NCBI GenBank assembly: GCA_963920575.1 | Contig: OY986966.1 | Location: forward strand, 10,456,048-10,520,047 | Length of the DNA: 64,000 nt | Origin: Narthecium ossifragum | Taxonomy: Eukaryota > Streptophyta > Magnoliopsida > Dioscoreales > Nartheciaceae | Direction of reading: 5' to 3' | Part shown: positions 34,621-46,292 of the stretch, one piece after another | How the letters are laid out: every line of letters starts with the position of its first letter | How positions within the stretch are numbered: the first letter of the stretch is position 1 | The notes under the pieces: generated by a model | Database searches by the model: none | Told to the model about the DNA's origin: nothing | Seen by the model: only the letters and a program-made list of their open reading frames with translations | Translations under genes and position numbers: made by a program

Positions 34621-36505
34621 GTTCCAGCCACTGAGGAACTGGACTAGAGATGGCAGCTATCGAGGGTGGTGACGCTGCCATGAGAGCAGGGCTGAACTCG
34701 GGTTGGCTGTGGGAGAGGTTGTCCGGATCAGGTGGTAGAGGATCAGAAGTAGGCGATGGCAGTGAGTCCTCTTTGGTGGACTCGATGGCTAGAAGAGCCA
34801 CAGGCACTTGGACAATCATCATGCCAAGTGATGGTTCTCCATGCTCAGCTTCAGTGTCCTCTTCATGTACCTCATCTTCCTCGCAATCATTGACAGCTTC
34901 TATGTTGTAGAGTTGCTTGCAACGGTGCCCCGGGGTATAGAGCTTGTCACATTGGAAGCAAAGTCCGTGTGATCTCCGTTGTTGCAATTCAGCTAGGGAT
35001 ATCTGTCTCCGTTGAGGTCGGACTGCAGTTTGAGTCTGACTATGAGTCCTAGTTTGAGTAGAATTAGGAGTCCTAGTCGCACTCAAACTCCAGTTCGCGG
35101 GCGCGGTAAGTGCAACGGGGGCTAGACGGGTAGGTGTGGGCATCGTCCTTGCCATAGCATGCCGAGGTATAGGGCTCGTCACATTGGAAGCAAAGTCATT
35201 GTGATCTCTGTTGTTGCAGTTCAACTAGGGATAGTTGTCTCCGTTGAGGTCGGACTACAGTTTGAGTAGGATTAGGAGTCCTAGTCGCACTCGAACTCCA
35301 GTTCGTGGGCGCGGTACGGGCAGCAGGGGCTGGACGGGTAGGTGCAGGCATCGTCCTTGTCGTAGCGTGCCGGATCGTGTGCTGCTTCGCCTCATGAGTC
35401 TTGGCGTAGCTGATGGCCTCGGCTATGGTGGCTGGTCTAGCGAGCTGAACATCGTACCTAATAGCCGACTTCAGTCCGCTGATAAAGAGACTCAGTACAA
35501 CATCCCAAGCCAAGTGTGGGACACGACGTATACCTCGATCGAACCAGATATGGTAGTCTCGGACTGAGCCATCTTGCTGAATCCGAGTGAGTTCGCCAAT
35601 GGGGTCCTCGTAGGTCGTCGGCCCATAGCGCAAGTGCAGGGCATGCTGAAAGGTATGCCAAGTCGTGCACTCATCCGTATCCTTCGATAGCTGATACCAT
35701 GCCTGGGCATCTCCATCGAAGTGATAAGTGGCGTAACGAACCTTCTCTCGTTCATGGATACGATGATAAGAGAAGAACTACTCCTCCTTGAGAATCCAAT
35801 GAGTAGGATCCGTAGAACCATCATAGCGGGGGAAGTCCATGCGGGGAATCCAGGCAGTAAGGGGTGGCTCACGGATTGGGTCATGGGGTGGTTCATATGC
35901 AGGTGGGGTATGAGGAGGGTAGTAATGGGGTTGTAGGGTACATATGGAGGGGGCATAGGCTGCTGGTATGGAGGCGGGTCATAGGCTGGATATAGGGGCT
36001 GATGTGGTGGTGGTGGAAGGGTAGTGGGGCCAGGTGGTGGTGGAAAGGTGATGGGACCGGCCAAGGATGTGGTGTGGGCCGGTTGAGCAGGGGGTTGGGT
36101 AGGAGGGATAGGACCTAGTCCAACCAAAACGTAATTGGGACTAGGGCTGGTTCCTTCCTGGGTAGGGACAAGTTCATGAGGAGTCCTAGGGGAACTAGGA
36201 GTTGTAGTAGGAGGCTGGTTAGGGCTAGGGTTGGGGTTACCTTGCTCTCCCGCAGTTCCTGGACTCGTTCTTTGCATCTGCAAGGCCATGAACGCAATCC
36301 TCTCAGAGATTCCGAGGATTAAGGCTTGCGTCTCATGCTGCGATGTCTGAAGGGACAGCAACAATCCCTTGATACCGTCAATCTCTTCTCGGGCTACGGA
36401 GAGATCCCACTCCTTGGAAGCACTTGTGGGAGTTGCTCCTGCCATGTGGACTCCTTCGGAAGGATTTCGAGCGGCACAGGTAGGAGGACAGAGCTCTGAT
36501 ACCAA
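34600..36505 (-). pseudogene. gag: Gypsy gag remnant with duplicated nucleocapsid segment
   Basis: The probable start is the MAGATP Met (about 36445). A Pro-rich N-terminus with REEIDGIKGLLLSLQ is followed by the capsid part (MRYGPTTYEDPIGEL, VRDYHIWFD, about 35500-35640), after a frame break near 35650-35720. The C-terminus has the zinc knuckle CFQCDKLYTPGHRC (about 34921-34962). A 232-bp segment covering the run-up to the knuckle is tandemly duplicated (copies start at about 34948 and 35180). 232 is not a multiple of three, so the duplication itself shifts the frame. Confidence 0.8.
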
Positions 36506-37359
36506 GTTGATACGCCAAGCTTTCTCGTAAGCGTGGGTACTGTGTCTCTAGGTATTCGACGATGAAGGCTTAAACAGGAGGAGAGAGATGGATGAGGATA
36601 AGGATTACCTCACAACTTCCTCTATGGTTGGTCGGCTACCCTTGGGGGATCCAAGCCTTGGAGAATGTGACAGCGATGATGAGGTGGTGGAGGGAAGCAC
36701 GGCAGTCAAGGGGGACACCAGGGACTTGGGGTTGGACGGCGGAGGCGTGGATGGCAGCGGATGGTGGAGGCCGGTGGTGGAGAAAGGATCCGACTGTAGG
36801 GAAGGGAAGAGAAGGTGGCTGGTGGAGTTAGTGGAATTAGGGTTACAACTACTCCTAAGATTATTCTACTAATAACTCTACTTTATTCATCATAATTCGT
36901 TCAAGCCCTAATACAAACTATTGAGGTCCTTTTATAGAGGCCTTGACAGAGTTCTACTCCAACTAAAGAACTACCTTGCTTTAATCAACAAGTAATAATA
37001 CTTTCTAGGCTAAATTTTTAATTAGTACCCTGTACTTTGGGTCATATTTTTATTTGGTCCCTATACTTCAAAAAGTTGTAATCAGGTCCCTCAACTTTCA
37101 TTAGCTCACTTATGTAGTCCTCCACGTCAGCTTCCGTCAAACGCCGTCAACGAGCTAACGACAAACTAGCACGTGTGGCCCATTTTTATCCACGTGGCCA
37201 TTTTAAAATATATTTTATTAATTTACTTGCCTTGTCAGCATCTCTTCTCCCTCTTCTCTCTCTCTCTCTTCTCCCTTTCTCTCTTCCGACCAGCTCACCG
37301 TCGATGCCCAGCCCTGACGGCGACGGCGCCGTCGATGCCCAGATCCCGTCCTCAACAGC

Positions 37360-38062
37360 GGTGATGCGGCTCTTGAGCCGCTGCTCCGGGCCGAACCGGA
37401 ACAGGCGCTGGAGCTTCCAGGTGAACATAAATGGGTGCCGAAACCGGCGGACGATCAGCTCGATGGCCTCTTCGAAGGCGGTGGTGAACTGGTCGGCCTC
37501 CCTGTAAGGGGCATCATCGCCATGGAGGAGGGCGAGGTCCTCGTCGAAGGCGATCGAGGACTTCCTGGAGATCCACGACCCCGCCGGAGCGGGCGGCGGA
37601 GCGGATCAAGGGGAGAAGGCGGGCGGAGGACTCGAGGTGAACAACGGAGAGGATGAAGGAGCGGAGGGAGCGAGCGCTGAACTCTAGGCTGGCAGTCTTG
37701 CGCTGGATGAGCCATGACTCGCCGTCGGCGTTGAAGATGCCCCCGCCTAGGAGGTCGGAGAGGATGGAGGTCAAGCGTTGGCCTTTTGGGTACTTGTGGA
37801 AGTGGGTCTTCAGGCTGTGCTCGACGTTGGAGGTGTTGGCGGTGACGACGCCCATGAAGGTGGTGATGGTGGCCGTGGGGCTGGCGGCGAGGAGGTCAGT
37901 GGTCCATTAGAGCAGGCCGCGGCGGCTGAAGAGGAGGTGGAAGAGGCCGCCACCCTTAAGATGGCGTGGTTGGTCTGAACAGAAACGCCGGAGTAAAAGG
38001 AGGAGAAGGACGGCAGAGAGGATGGTGGAGACGGCGGCGGCAGCGGCGGCGGAGAGTTCCAT
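37360..38062 (-). pseudogene. Cytochrome P450 (CYP94-like) 5' fragment inside Pack-MULE
   Basis: The minus strand starts at MELSAAAAAAVSTIL (38062), with a membrane anchor (VLLLLLLRRF). It continues LLAASPTATITTF, ANTSNVEHSLKTHF, YPKGQRLTSILSDLLGGGIF and NADGESWLIQRKTASLEFS. After a frame change it reads FDEDLALLHGDDAPYREAD and FRHPFMFTWKLQRLFRFG. The NVEH...YPKG...DLLGxGIFNxDGxxW order is that of fatty-acid omega-hydroxylases of the CYP94 family. Defects are a stop after RRGLL (about 37905) and a deletion in the segment before IAFDEDL (about 37545). The fragment ends near residue 230, before the I-helix and haem-binding Cys, so it cannot be an enzyme. Confidence 0.85.
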
Positions 38063-38074
38063 GGGCATTGGCGG

Positions 38075-38360
38075 CTGGGTTTCAGCGCTGGGTTTCGCTC
38101 CCTCACCCCCTTCTGCACCACCCACATCATCCTACGGATCCATCGAGACCCCTTCCGTCGAACGCCGCCGCCGCCGTTGCCGTTGCTAGAGAATCTGGAG
38201 AAGGTGGGGGCGCAGTTGCTGGGTTTCAGCGCTGGGTTTCGCTCCCTCACCCCCTTCTGCACCACCCACATCATCCTACAGATCCATCGAGACCCCTTCC
38301 GCCGAACGCCGCCGTTGCCGTTGCCGTTGCCAGAGAAGCTGGAGAAGGTGGGGGCGCAGT
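38075..38360 (+). repeat. 143-bp tandem duplication in Pack-MULE
   Basis: gggtttcagcgctgggtttc starts at 38077 and again at 38220. The second copy differs by a few substitutions and a 3-bp loss in a gccgcc run. It sits just upstream of the captured P450 start, where its promoter or leader would be. Confidence 0.85.
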
Positions 38361-41300
38361 TGAGGACGGGATCTGGGCATCGACAGCGCCGTCGCCGTCA
38401 GGGCTGGGCATCGACGGTGAGCTGGTCAGAAGAGAGAAAATGAGAAGAGAGAGAGAGAAGAGGGAGAAGAGATGCTGATAAGGCAAGTAAATTAATAAAA
38501 TATATTTAAAAATGGCCACGTGGATAAAAATGGGCCACGCGTGCTAGTTTGCCGTTAGCTCGTTGACGGCGTTCGACGGAAGCTGACGTGGAGGACTACA
38601 TAAGTGAGCTAATGAAAGTTGAGGGACCTGATTACAACTTTTTGAAGTATAGGGACCAAATAAAAATATGACCCAAAGTACAGGGTACTAATTGAAAATT
38701 TAGACTCAATCATAACTCAAACTTCCTAATAATTAGGACTCATAATATGAACTAATAAAGGAAAACATAAACTGAACTCAAAGTAGGAAATAAAAAAGGA
38801 AAGCAATTAAGAACTAACTAAGGAAGTAAACAGCTAGGAATAGGATTCCTTTTGGCCAGCTTTGGCTTGGGACCTGGTAGAAGGCCAGGTCCTACCAAGG
38901 GGTGGGGCCGGACCTGGTTCCACATGGAGTGTGGGACCCTCCCCTTGGTTGGGCGTGGGTTGGGCTTGGGTTCCAACCGTATCAGTTTCACACACGCGTA
39001 GCGCACACACGGTCTTGTAATGATGTATGTGCTTGACTAGATCATTCAGAGAACCCTAGATCGGAGGATCTGGGTCAGATCGCAAGGATTTGGATTTGGG
39101 CGGCAAGGATCAGATCTGGCCGATCAGACGGCCAAGATCCAATCTCAAGCAAGCCATATAAATACCCCTTTTAAAACCCTTCTCTCTCGTTAGGGTGCTA
39201 TTTCATCGAGAGAGAGACAACACCGATTGGGGAGAGAGGCGAGGGAGACGACGTCCGTGGCAACGACAGAGGGCTAGGCGATCTCGGCGACCGCGGCGAC
39301 CGCGACCCACCGACCAGAGGAGAGAGGTGGCAGCGACGTGCGACTGGCGGCGAACTCGGGGATGACAACCGCGGACGTAGAAGAGGAGGATAGGACGAGA
39401 TATTGGCCAAAAATCGATCCCAGAGGTAGGGATTCCTATCCTAACCTTTGGTTAGGCTTCTACAGCTTGATTGGAAGCATGCTAGCTTAGGATGATGACG
39501 CCATGTTCTTGGTTTCGTGTTTCTCTATCAATGTTTTCTCTACTACTTGCTGCCCTTGCGTGTATTCATAGTTTAGTGATGAATGGTTGTATGAGACTTG
39601 CTTCCCTGTTTGCTTGTTTGTTGGATTCCGACGACATTTTTCCTCTTGGGTACCTCCCTTCTTTCCCATGTTCCTATCTGGCCGGTTGCTTAGGTCCTCT
39701 TCCAATCCCTCTCCCGGTTTCCATGGAGTTTTATTGGTTTGGTTCGGATTTTGTTGGATATAGTTGGATTTCAATGCTATCTCATCTCTGTATTGCTGTC
39801 GTTGCTTAGATCTTGGGGTCGTGCGGGTTTGGAGTTCTCCTCCAATCCCATGTTCAAGTTTTCCCTAGAATTGATGAGGTTTGGGTTGGATTTGTTGGGT
39901 GTAGTGGGACAATTGATGCCTGTTAGTCTCTCTTCTCTTGGGAACTGAGTGGCTAAGAGTATGCACGCAAGGTGCTTGTTGATTGGCCTCCTTGCTGCAA
40001 TGACTTTGACTGAATTTGATTGAATTCTTAGTCTTTCTTCTAGTTATCTGGATCTATGCTTAGCTGCCAATTGATGTCCCTATAATCCCATGTCCTTCTC
40101 TCCTAGTTGGCCTTAAGTCGGCATTAACGTGAGATACTTAGTCGGATGCTTGATTGCTCCTTTTCCTCATTCAATTGTTTTAATATCATGATAATTATGC
40201 CAATTCTCTACTCTTATCTCATGTTCAAGCCTAGGGTTGGTTGTGTGCCCCTTTCTATTTCTGTGGGTTAACCGAGGGGATGATGACCCTCGGGAATGTG
40301 TAGTATAGTTGGGCCGACTGTGTGCCCTGGATGTTGAATAATATTGCATGTTTGGATGTGTGAATGCTATGTTTGAAGAATGTCTAGTTCTTAATGCTCG
40401 GCCCTACTCTGTAGCTATATTACTTCCAGTTGGATAATTGACTGATGATTTGATATGTAGACACACCTAGGCCTAGTTGTTTGAATAGGCTCATGCATAT
40501 TGTATGCATTAGATGCATTGGGGCTAGGTGCGGGCGATAAGCTCGATCGCCGATCCGAGAACTCGGGTAGCTCGGATCTAGCTCTAGGACCGAGAAATGG
40601 GTAGGAGGACTAGGGTGAGATTGTGTGGTTATGATCTTACGTTGATCGAGGTTGCAACATAGATATACTCATTTGAATTGTGATATTGAGGTGTAGCGGT
40701 CGTGTCTACTTTCGTTCCAAGTGCTAGATATGGATGTCGATGTCCCTAACTCATGTCCCCATGAGGGATGATGGTATTGAGACTGGGCAGGGCAGAACCT
40801 AGACAAGAGCCCGCAATCGTGTTGTTTCCCCTCGTTGTCGGGTGAGGGTGGGACCTGGACTGGAGCCCTCGGGAAATTAATGAGACTCGGGTTAGCCTCT
40901 TGGCACAATCTAGACTTGGCAGAAGTGGACACAGTTGCAGTTTATCCTTTCTTTGAGAGTGTCGTAGAGTAGAACCCTACTGGGCTTTATGCTCACCCTA
41001 CCCGAACTGCGTTTTGCAGGTGCAGGCGTCATTCCTTCCACTTCCATAGTCATAGGCGGATCAACTCTTGGAGGCGATTCTACTTCGGGTGGGCTTTGAG
41101 GTTGTTGGTAGATTAGAGGGCTCAATTCAGTAATTTATATTTATTTGACGTCGTTAACTCTTGGGAACTTATGTTTCGCATTTGAGGACAAATTCTATAA
41201 CTTTAAATTTAATATTAATGTGGAATGATGTTTCTTTAATTATTTAAATTGGGTCTGTAATAGCTATAGTAGTCGCAAATCCACATTTATGCCCTCATGA

Positions 41301-41462
41301 TCAAGTATTTCAATTTATCGTGAAATATAGAACTTGTACAGTTCCTTGTACCATAATTACAGAGGAGACTCTGCCAGAATTTATGTGCCTATTGATGACT
41401 TAAAATAGGTTTAGGTGGCTCACTTCCCGATCTGAATGGATTTTGTGGGTCGGGGTGCGACA

Positions 41463-42598
41463 CACCATGAGAAAAAACATTAATAACAATAAAAGGTCCA
41501 GTCCAACGAGAACGCAACTTACCTGGAAACAACCGTAAGTGTGAATGATATAGAAGGACTTTTTGACCAACTTTAAACTCCTTCCTAGAGATCATCTTGT
41601 CATGGAAAGCCTTTGTTTTTTTCTTGTAAATCCTAGCACTCTCAGGCATCATTGCAGATTTCTTCTAGTTCTTGTAGTTGCAGCTTCTCGCATTCTCCAC
41701 TTTCATCCATCTTCATGTTGAAGCTCTTGATAGCCCAATAAGCCTTGTGCTCTAACTCAACTGAAAGGTGGCATAGTTTCTCAAACACCAACCTATAAGG
41801 TGACATACCGATGGGAGTCTTATATGCAGTCCTATACGCCCACAAAGCATCATCCAAACGCAAACTCCAATCTTTTCTACTTGGATTGACCATCTTTTCA
41901 AGGATTGACTTGATCTCTCTATTTGACACTTCCGCTTGTCCACTAGTTTACGGGTGATAGGCGGTGGACACCTTGTGGGTCATATGGTACTTTCTCAGTA
42001 ATGCCTCCACAGTCCGATTGCAAAAGTACGTGCCTCGGTCACTTATTACAGCTCGTGGAATTCCAAACCTAAATGATATGTTAGACTTGATAAAATCGGC
42101 AACAACTTTAGAATCGTTAGTCCTAGTAGCTTTAACTTCTACCCATTTCTAGACATAATCAACAACAAGCAGAATATAAACATAACCGGAAGATATAGGG
42201 AACATGCCCATGAAATCGATGCCCCAAACATCAAAAATTCTCCAAAATAATATTGGGGTTTGTGGCATCCCATTCCTTTTGGATATATTACCTGTATTTT
42301 GGCAATTCTCGCATGACTTACAAAGAGAGTATGAATCTCAAAATAAAAAAGGCCAATAGAAACTACATTCTAGCACTTTTCTCACCATTCTCTTGGCTCC
42401 AAAGTGACCTCCGCAAGCAGCAGAATGACAAAATGTGAGTATAGAAATAATTTCATTTTCAAGAACGCACTTTCTTATCACTTGATCTGCACAATGCTTC
42501 CAAAGATATGGGTCATCCCACACATAGTATTTGGCATCACTCTTGATCTTATCTCTTTGAGCCTTAAACAAACCATGAGGTAACATATGAGTAACTAA
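41463..42598 (-). pseudogene. Element A integrase remnant
   Basis: The minus strand encodes the HHCC domain ([15 protein letters not shown], about 42425), the core entry and, after stops, the C-terminal half ([49 protein letters not shown]). The family motif order matches element B at 58290-59420. Several stops and frame breaks lie between 41930 and 42340. It is interrupted on the left by the CACCA solo LTR and on the right by the Harbinger element. Confidence 0.85.
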
Positions 42599-45239
42599 GG
42601 GGGCGTTTGGTTGCCTACATCAACAGATGCATGCATCAGTTGATGCAGCATCATGGTACAAACCCATGTTTGGTTGGTCAAATGCATCAGCTGATGCTGC
42701 ATCAGTTGATGCAAAAAAGTGACTTCATGCTGCATCATGAGATGCAGCCAAATTGGTTGCATCTCATGATGCAGCATGAGCTGATACATCATGTGTGCAT
42801 CACGTGATGCTTTCCCGTTCGTCTCCTTTCCTCGAAACAAGTGAGGAAGGTGATGGTCGTGACCCAGGCAAGGTGGGCGGCGCCACTGGGTCGTCGGATC
42901 CCGCCTGGAAGGGGTCGGAGGGGAGTCGCAACGGCGAGGGGACCTCGGATCTTAGGACAACTGATCGCTCACAAAAGTTGTCGTTAAAACATTGTAAACT
43001 CAATCAAATATAAATTTATATCCTTATTCAATCACTAAACTACTAGGTAGAAATAGCGGTGAAGTCGGGAGTCGATCCACAGGGAAAACATTGGAAACTG
43101 AAATCAATTTTCAAAACCCTAAAACTAAGGAAAAGAATCAAAGATAGAATAGATTAAACTAATGAATAAAAAAGATAAAAGGTTGATCAATTTGAATCAA
43201 TGGATAAGTGACTTAGGAATTACTCAATCCGCCCTAGTTTCGCCTTCAATCTTCTCTAGTTATCCTCTTGTTCTCTTCTCTCAACATTTTGGATCATATG
43301 ACTACAAGCTCATATGAATCCCTAAAATAAGATTTATGTTTCTAACGGCATAGCCTATCTTTCTTGGCATAGATTGTCTTCGGTCCTACGATTACTTTAA
43401 GTTATTCTACTCCTAATGACTTTGGCACAAACTACCCTAACTTAGCATAGCCTATCTCACTAGCAAACCATAAATCACATGAAAACCATCCTATGAATCT
43501 CTACAATCAATCACAGAAATCATATAGGACTGAAAATACGTCAAGGAACTCTGTTCCCTCAACTCTATTAACAATAAAAAGCAAATTCATAGGATCATGT
43601 CTTGAGAAGAATACAAGATTCAAACCAAAAAAGATAGAAAACTATGCTAGGGTTTCATGAATAATCCTAAGTACAATAACTAGCAACTCATCTTTTGAAT
43701 GAACGCCATCGGCTTGGAATAGGAAGCTGTCACCATCCACATCCTCTCCGTCTTCCTCTTCCTCCTCCAAAGATTCTCAAAAAGATGAGAAATTCGGCTG
43801 GAAAAGGCCTTTTAAATAGGGAAATCCTAAACTTGGACTTAAGAGTCCTATCTAGACTTAAACTTTGACTTTCCTCTTTTCATATTTCAACTCCTATTCA
43901 GGATTCTGACTTTAACTCAATTCTGGCGCTAATTGGCTTGGAATCTGAGAACGTCTTCAATAGGAAAGTTTTAGATCTTCAAGTCTTCTGTCATATCCCA
44001 AAGAGTTTATAATATTTAGAGTTATAGAGAATATTTGAAGAATATTCTTCTGAACGTCAACGGATTAGTTTTCCAGCAGCTATGTATCTTGATCTTCTTC
44101 AAAACTGGTATTAATCTGTATGGAATCTCGCCAAGTGTCCAACATGAACATTGTTTATCTCTGAGTCTTCTACCACATTTCAAAGTTTTAGAATATTTAG
44201 ACCTTTGTAAAATATTTGGCGAATATATTACTGACGGTCGACGAAGCAGTTTATTTAGTCATTTTAGCCGAATTTCTTGCATTTCTTCTCAAAGCATGAT
44301 TAAACCTGAAATCAACTAACAAATAATTAAATACAACTACTCTAGGCCTAACAAAGGTAATTTAAGGGGTTTAATTATGAATATTTAGTGACTCATCAAC
44401 GACGGCGTTGGGAGACCGTGGGCGGCGGATCTGAGCGAGGCGGCGTTGGATTCGGTGGAGGGATGAGCCACACGTCGAGGACGACGATGGAGCGTCGGAT
44501 CGGGCGAGTGGAAGTGAGGGGGCGTCCGATCTGGAGGCGGTTGGGAGCGGGGTGGTCGGAGACAATGATGTCGAGTGGTGACGGATCTGAGTGAGGCAGC
44601 GTTGGATCCGGTAGAGGGGACGAGCCGCACGTCAAGGACGAGGATGGATCATCGGATTGGGCGTAAGGAGGCGAGGGGGCATCCGATCTGGAGGCGGTTG
44701 GTAGAGGGGTGGTCGGAGACAACGATGCTGAGTGGTGACGGCGCTGGGTTTCGATGAGGCTTGGAGCTCGGGGGAGATCGAGATGAGGAGGGAGGCCGGG
44801 CTACGTCAAGGCGTCGGCGGGGAATGCGGAGACGTCGTGGGAGGTGGTCTCGAGTGAGGGGGAGGGGTCTCGAGCGGCGGCCGAGCTCGAGGTGATAGCT
44901 TGGGAAGGAGGAGAGGAGACCATGGGGTCTTGAGGAAGAAGGAGGAGAGGAGACCACGGGGTTTTGAGGAGGAAGGAGGAGAGGAGAGATGAGGGAGATA
45001 GAGGGTGGTGTTGTGGTGGTGGTTCCCGACGAGGTCAACGGAGGTGAACGAGCGGCAGCGACGATGGCGTTTGACTGCCTGCATCAACTGATGCAATACA
45101 TCCTAACCAAACAAAAAACTAGCTAATACTGCATCAGTTGATACAAGCAACCAAACAGGTATGCAATGCATCAGTTGCATCAACTGATGCAACATCAACT
45201 GATACATGCATCAACTGATGCAAGTAACCAAACGCCCCC
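42599..45239. mobile_element. PIF/Harbinger-type non-autonomous element
   Basis: Starts GGGGGCGTTTGGTT and ends AACCAAACGCCCCC, flanked by TAA (42596-42598 and 45240-45242). Element B shows the empty site (agtaactaaataattcac near 59440). The subterminal regions (42620-42800 and 45075-45230) are packed with tgcatcaactgatgca palindromes, probable transposase-binding sites. The GC-rich interior has no transposase and contains a solo LTR (42962-44398). 44427-44735 is two diverged copies of a roughly 155-bp unit. Confidence 0.9.
42962..44398. mobile_element. Solo LTR inside the Harbinger element
   Basis: AT-rich 1437 bp, TGATCGCTC...ACTCATCA, in GC-rich surroundings. Flanked by ACAAC (42957-42961) and ACGAC (44399-44403), a 5-bp duplication with one mismatch. 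It carries gggagtcgatccacagggaa, a motif common in plant LTRs. No coding region. Confidence 0.7.
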
Positions 45240-45466
45240 TAAATAATTCACAACATACGCATACCATGGTAACGTCACATTCATGGAGAATAATTGCTCG
45301 TCATGGAATGTTTTCTGCAGATGAAGTTCATCTTCCACATGAACTGAACGACTCAAATAATCCACAACCCGATTTTTCATCCCGCTTTTTTCTTTTATCT
45401 CCAAATCAAATTTACTCAAGAGAACTATTCATCGTATTAACCTCGGTTTTGCCTCCTTCTTCGTAG
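45240..45466 (-). pseudogene. Element A RNase H/connection fragment, truncated
   Basis: The minus strand reads SKFDLEIKEKSGMKNRVVDY and [14 protein letters not shown], matching 59440-59660 of element B. At about 45466 coding sequence switches to LTR sequence (aattagaaacaagcaatcta, aligned to 25368). Everything of A upstream of this point (RT, protease, gag, 5' LTR) is missing. Confidence 0.85.
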
Positions 45467-45710
45467 TTAATTAGAAACAAGCAATCTAATTAACCCTAAC
45501 TACTAAACAACCCAAGACAAGCACTGTAGATTTAATCTAGTAGTAGCCTTAAGATTCATAGAGATCGATGAAGCTAAATAAGACAAGCACAAGTGGTTGT
45601 ATTTAATTTAGTCGAACGTTCTTCCTGAGATCTAACAATTACTGACGCAACAAATCATTAAATCCTTATTGCTTCGCTGATTAGAGGGATCAAACAATTA
45701 CGGATTTCCT
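45467..45710 (-). repeat. Element B 3' LTR, distal piece
   Basis: Aligns with 25368-26050 of the A LTR without the MITE. It is cut at about 45710 by inserted DNA and resumes at 49975. Confidence 0.8.
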
Positions 45711-46292
45711 AAACTTGGCCATCATGATCATTTAAAACCCATCCATGCCTATGTTCTTTCTTGCATGGTTAGGCAGAAGCCTATTAACCTAGGTTATCTC
45801 CTTATCAAGGAGATGCTTAATCTAAATGCTAGGCAATCACTTCCTTTTGGGGGGCTTCTAACAACAATCTTCCAAGCCCTCACCCTAAACCTAGCCGATG
45901 ATGAACGGAAACCCCTTTCTCAACCCTTCAACAAGTCCACCTACAAGAAGAGGATGAAGGCCGCCAAACGAGCTCTAGGCCTCAGTTGGCCTGATGTCAG
46001 TGGAGATGAAGATGATGAGCCTCAAGAAGAACATGATGAAGAAAATGTAGGGGGAGAGCCTTTACTTGAGGGACATCAAGGAGAATCCTCTAGTAGCCGA
46101 GTTCGTCGCAACACGGCACAAAGGCTTGATGATCTTGAAGCTAGATTGGGAAGAATGGAACTAAGTTTAGGAGACATCAAGACTTCCCAAGCAACAATCA
46201 CCGGAGATCAAGCCAAGATGTCTCAGCAACTTGACGAGATTTTCGCCTACATCAAGAATGAATTCCCACCTGGCACTTCTTCAGCTGATTGA
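45711..46292 (+). pseudogene. Plant-transposon-type ORF, N-terminally truncated
   Basis: Open to TGA at 46290-46292. Upstream of Met 45765 the frame continues (HLKPIHAYVLSC), so the start is lost. INLGYLLIKEML and LPFGGLLTTIFQALTLNL fit the putative plant transposon protein domain found in retroelement extra ORFs. An acidic linker (GDEDDEPQEEHDEEN) and a coiled-coil-like C-terminus (AQRLDDLEARLGRMELSLGD) follow. Function is unknown. Family placement is from motif memory. Confidence 0.6.

Larger units (their letters stand above)
37008..38705. mobile_element. Pack-MULE carrying a P450 gene fragment
   Basis: Terminal inverted repeats of about 345 bp: 37008-37356 (ggctaaatttttaattagta...) and 38362-38705. 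They include an internal GC-rich end (gtcgatgcccagccctgacg). The partner LTR at 32910-32945 shows the site without it, although about 6 bp of target were lost and no clean duplication remains. The cargo at 37357-38362 is CYP94-like coding sequence plus a 143-bp tandem duplication. There is no transposase, so it is non-autonomous. Confidence 0.88.
31036..38984 (-). mobile_element. Gypsy retrotransposon, internally deleted, with nested insertions
   Basis: LTRs TGATACGCCAAGC...CCAACCGTATCA at 31036-33206 (3' LTR, interrupted by a solo LTR) and 36508-38984 (5' LTR, interrupted by a Pack-MULE). Target duplication GTTTC at 31031-31035 and 38985-38989. On the minus strand the primer binding site is TGGTATCAGAGC (complement of 36492-36505) and the polypurine tract is the complement of 33208-33225. 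The interior has gag and integrase remnants, but protease, RT and RNase H are missing. It therefore cannot move by itself. Confidence 0.92.
28658..41462 (-). mobile_element. Minus-strand Gypsy-type solo LTR, split by two insertions
   Basis: The LTR parts are 28658-28695, 30914-31035 and 38985-41462, about 2.6 kb once the insertions are removed. On the minus strand it starts TGTCGCACCCCGACCC and ends CCTCATA (a mutated ...CTCACA). Target duplication CACCA flanks it at 28653-28657 and 41463-41467. It is homologous to 54287-57044. It contains the conserved block agtagggttctactct (complement of 40969-40984 region). No internal retroviral genes belong to it. Confidence 0.88.

Noticed and set aside
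37514..38274. P450-like frame as a functional gene
   Set aside because: It stops before the haem-binding region, has a stop codon and a deletion, and lies between MULE inverted repeats.
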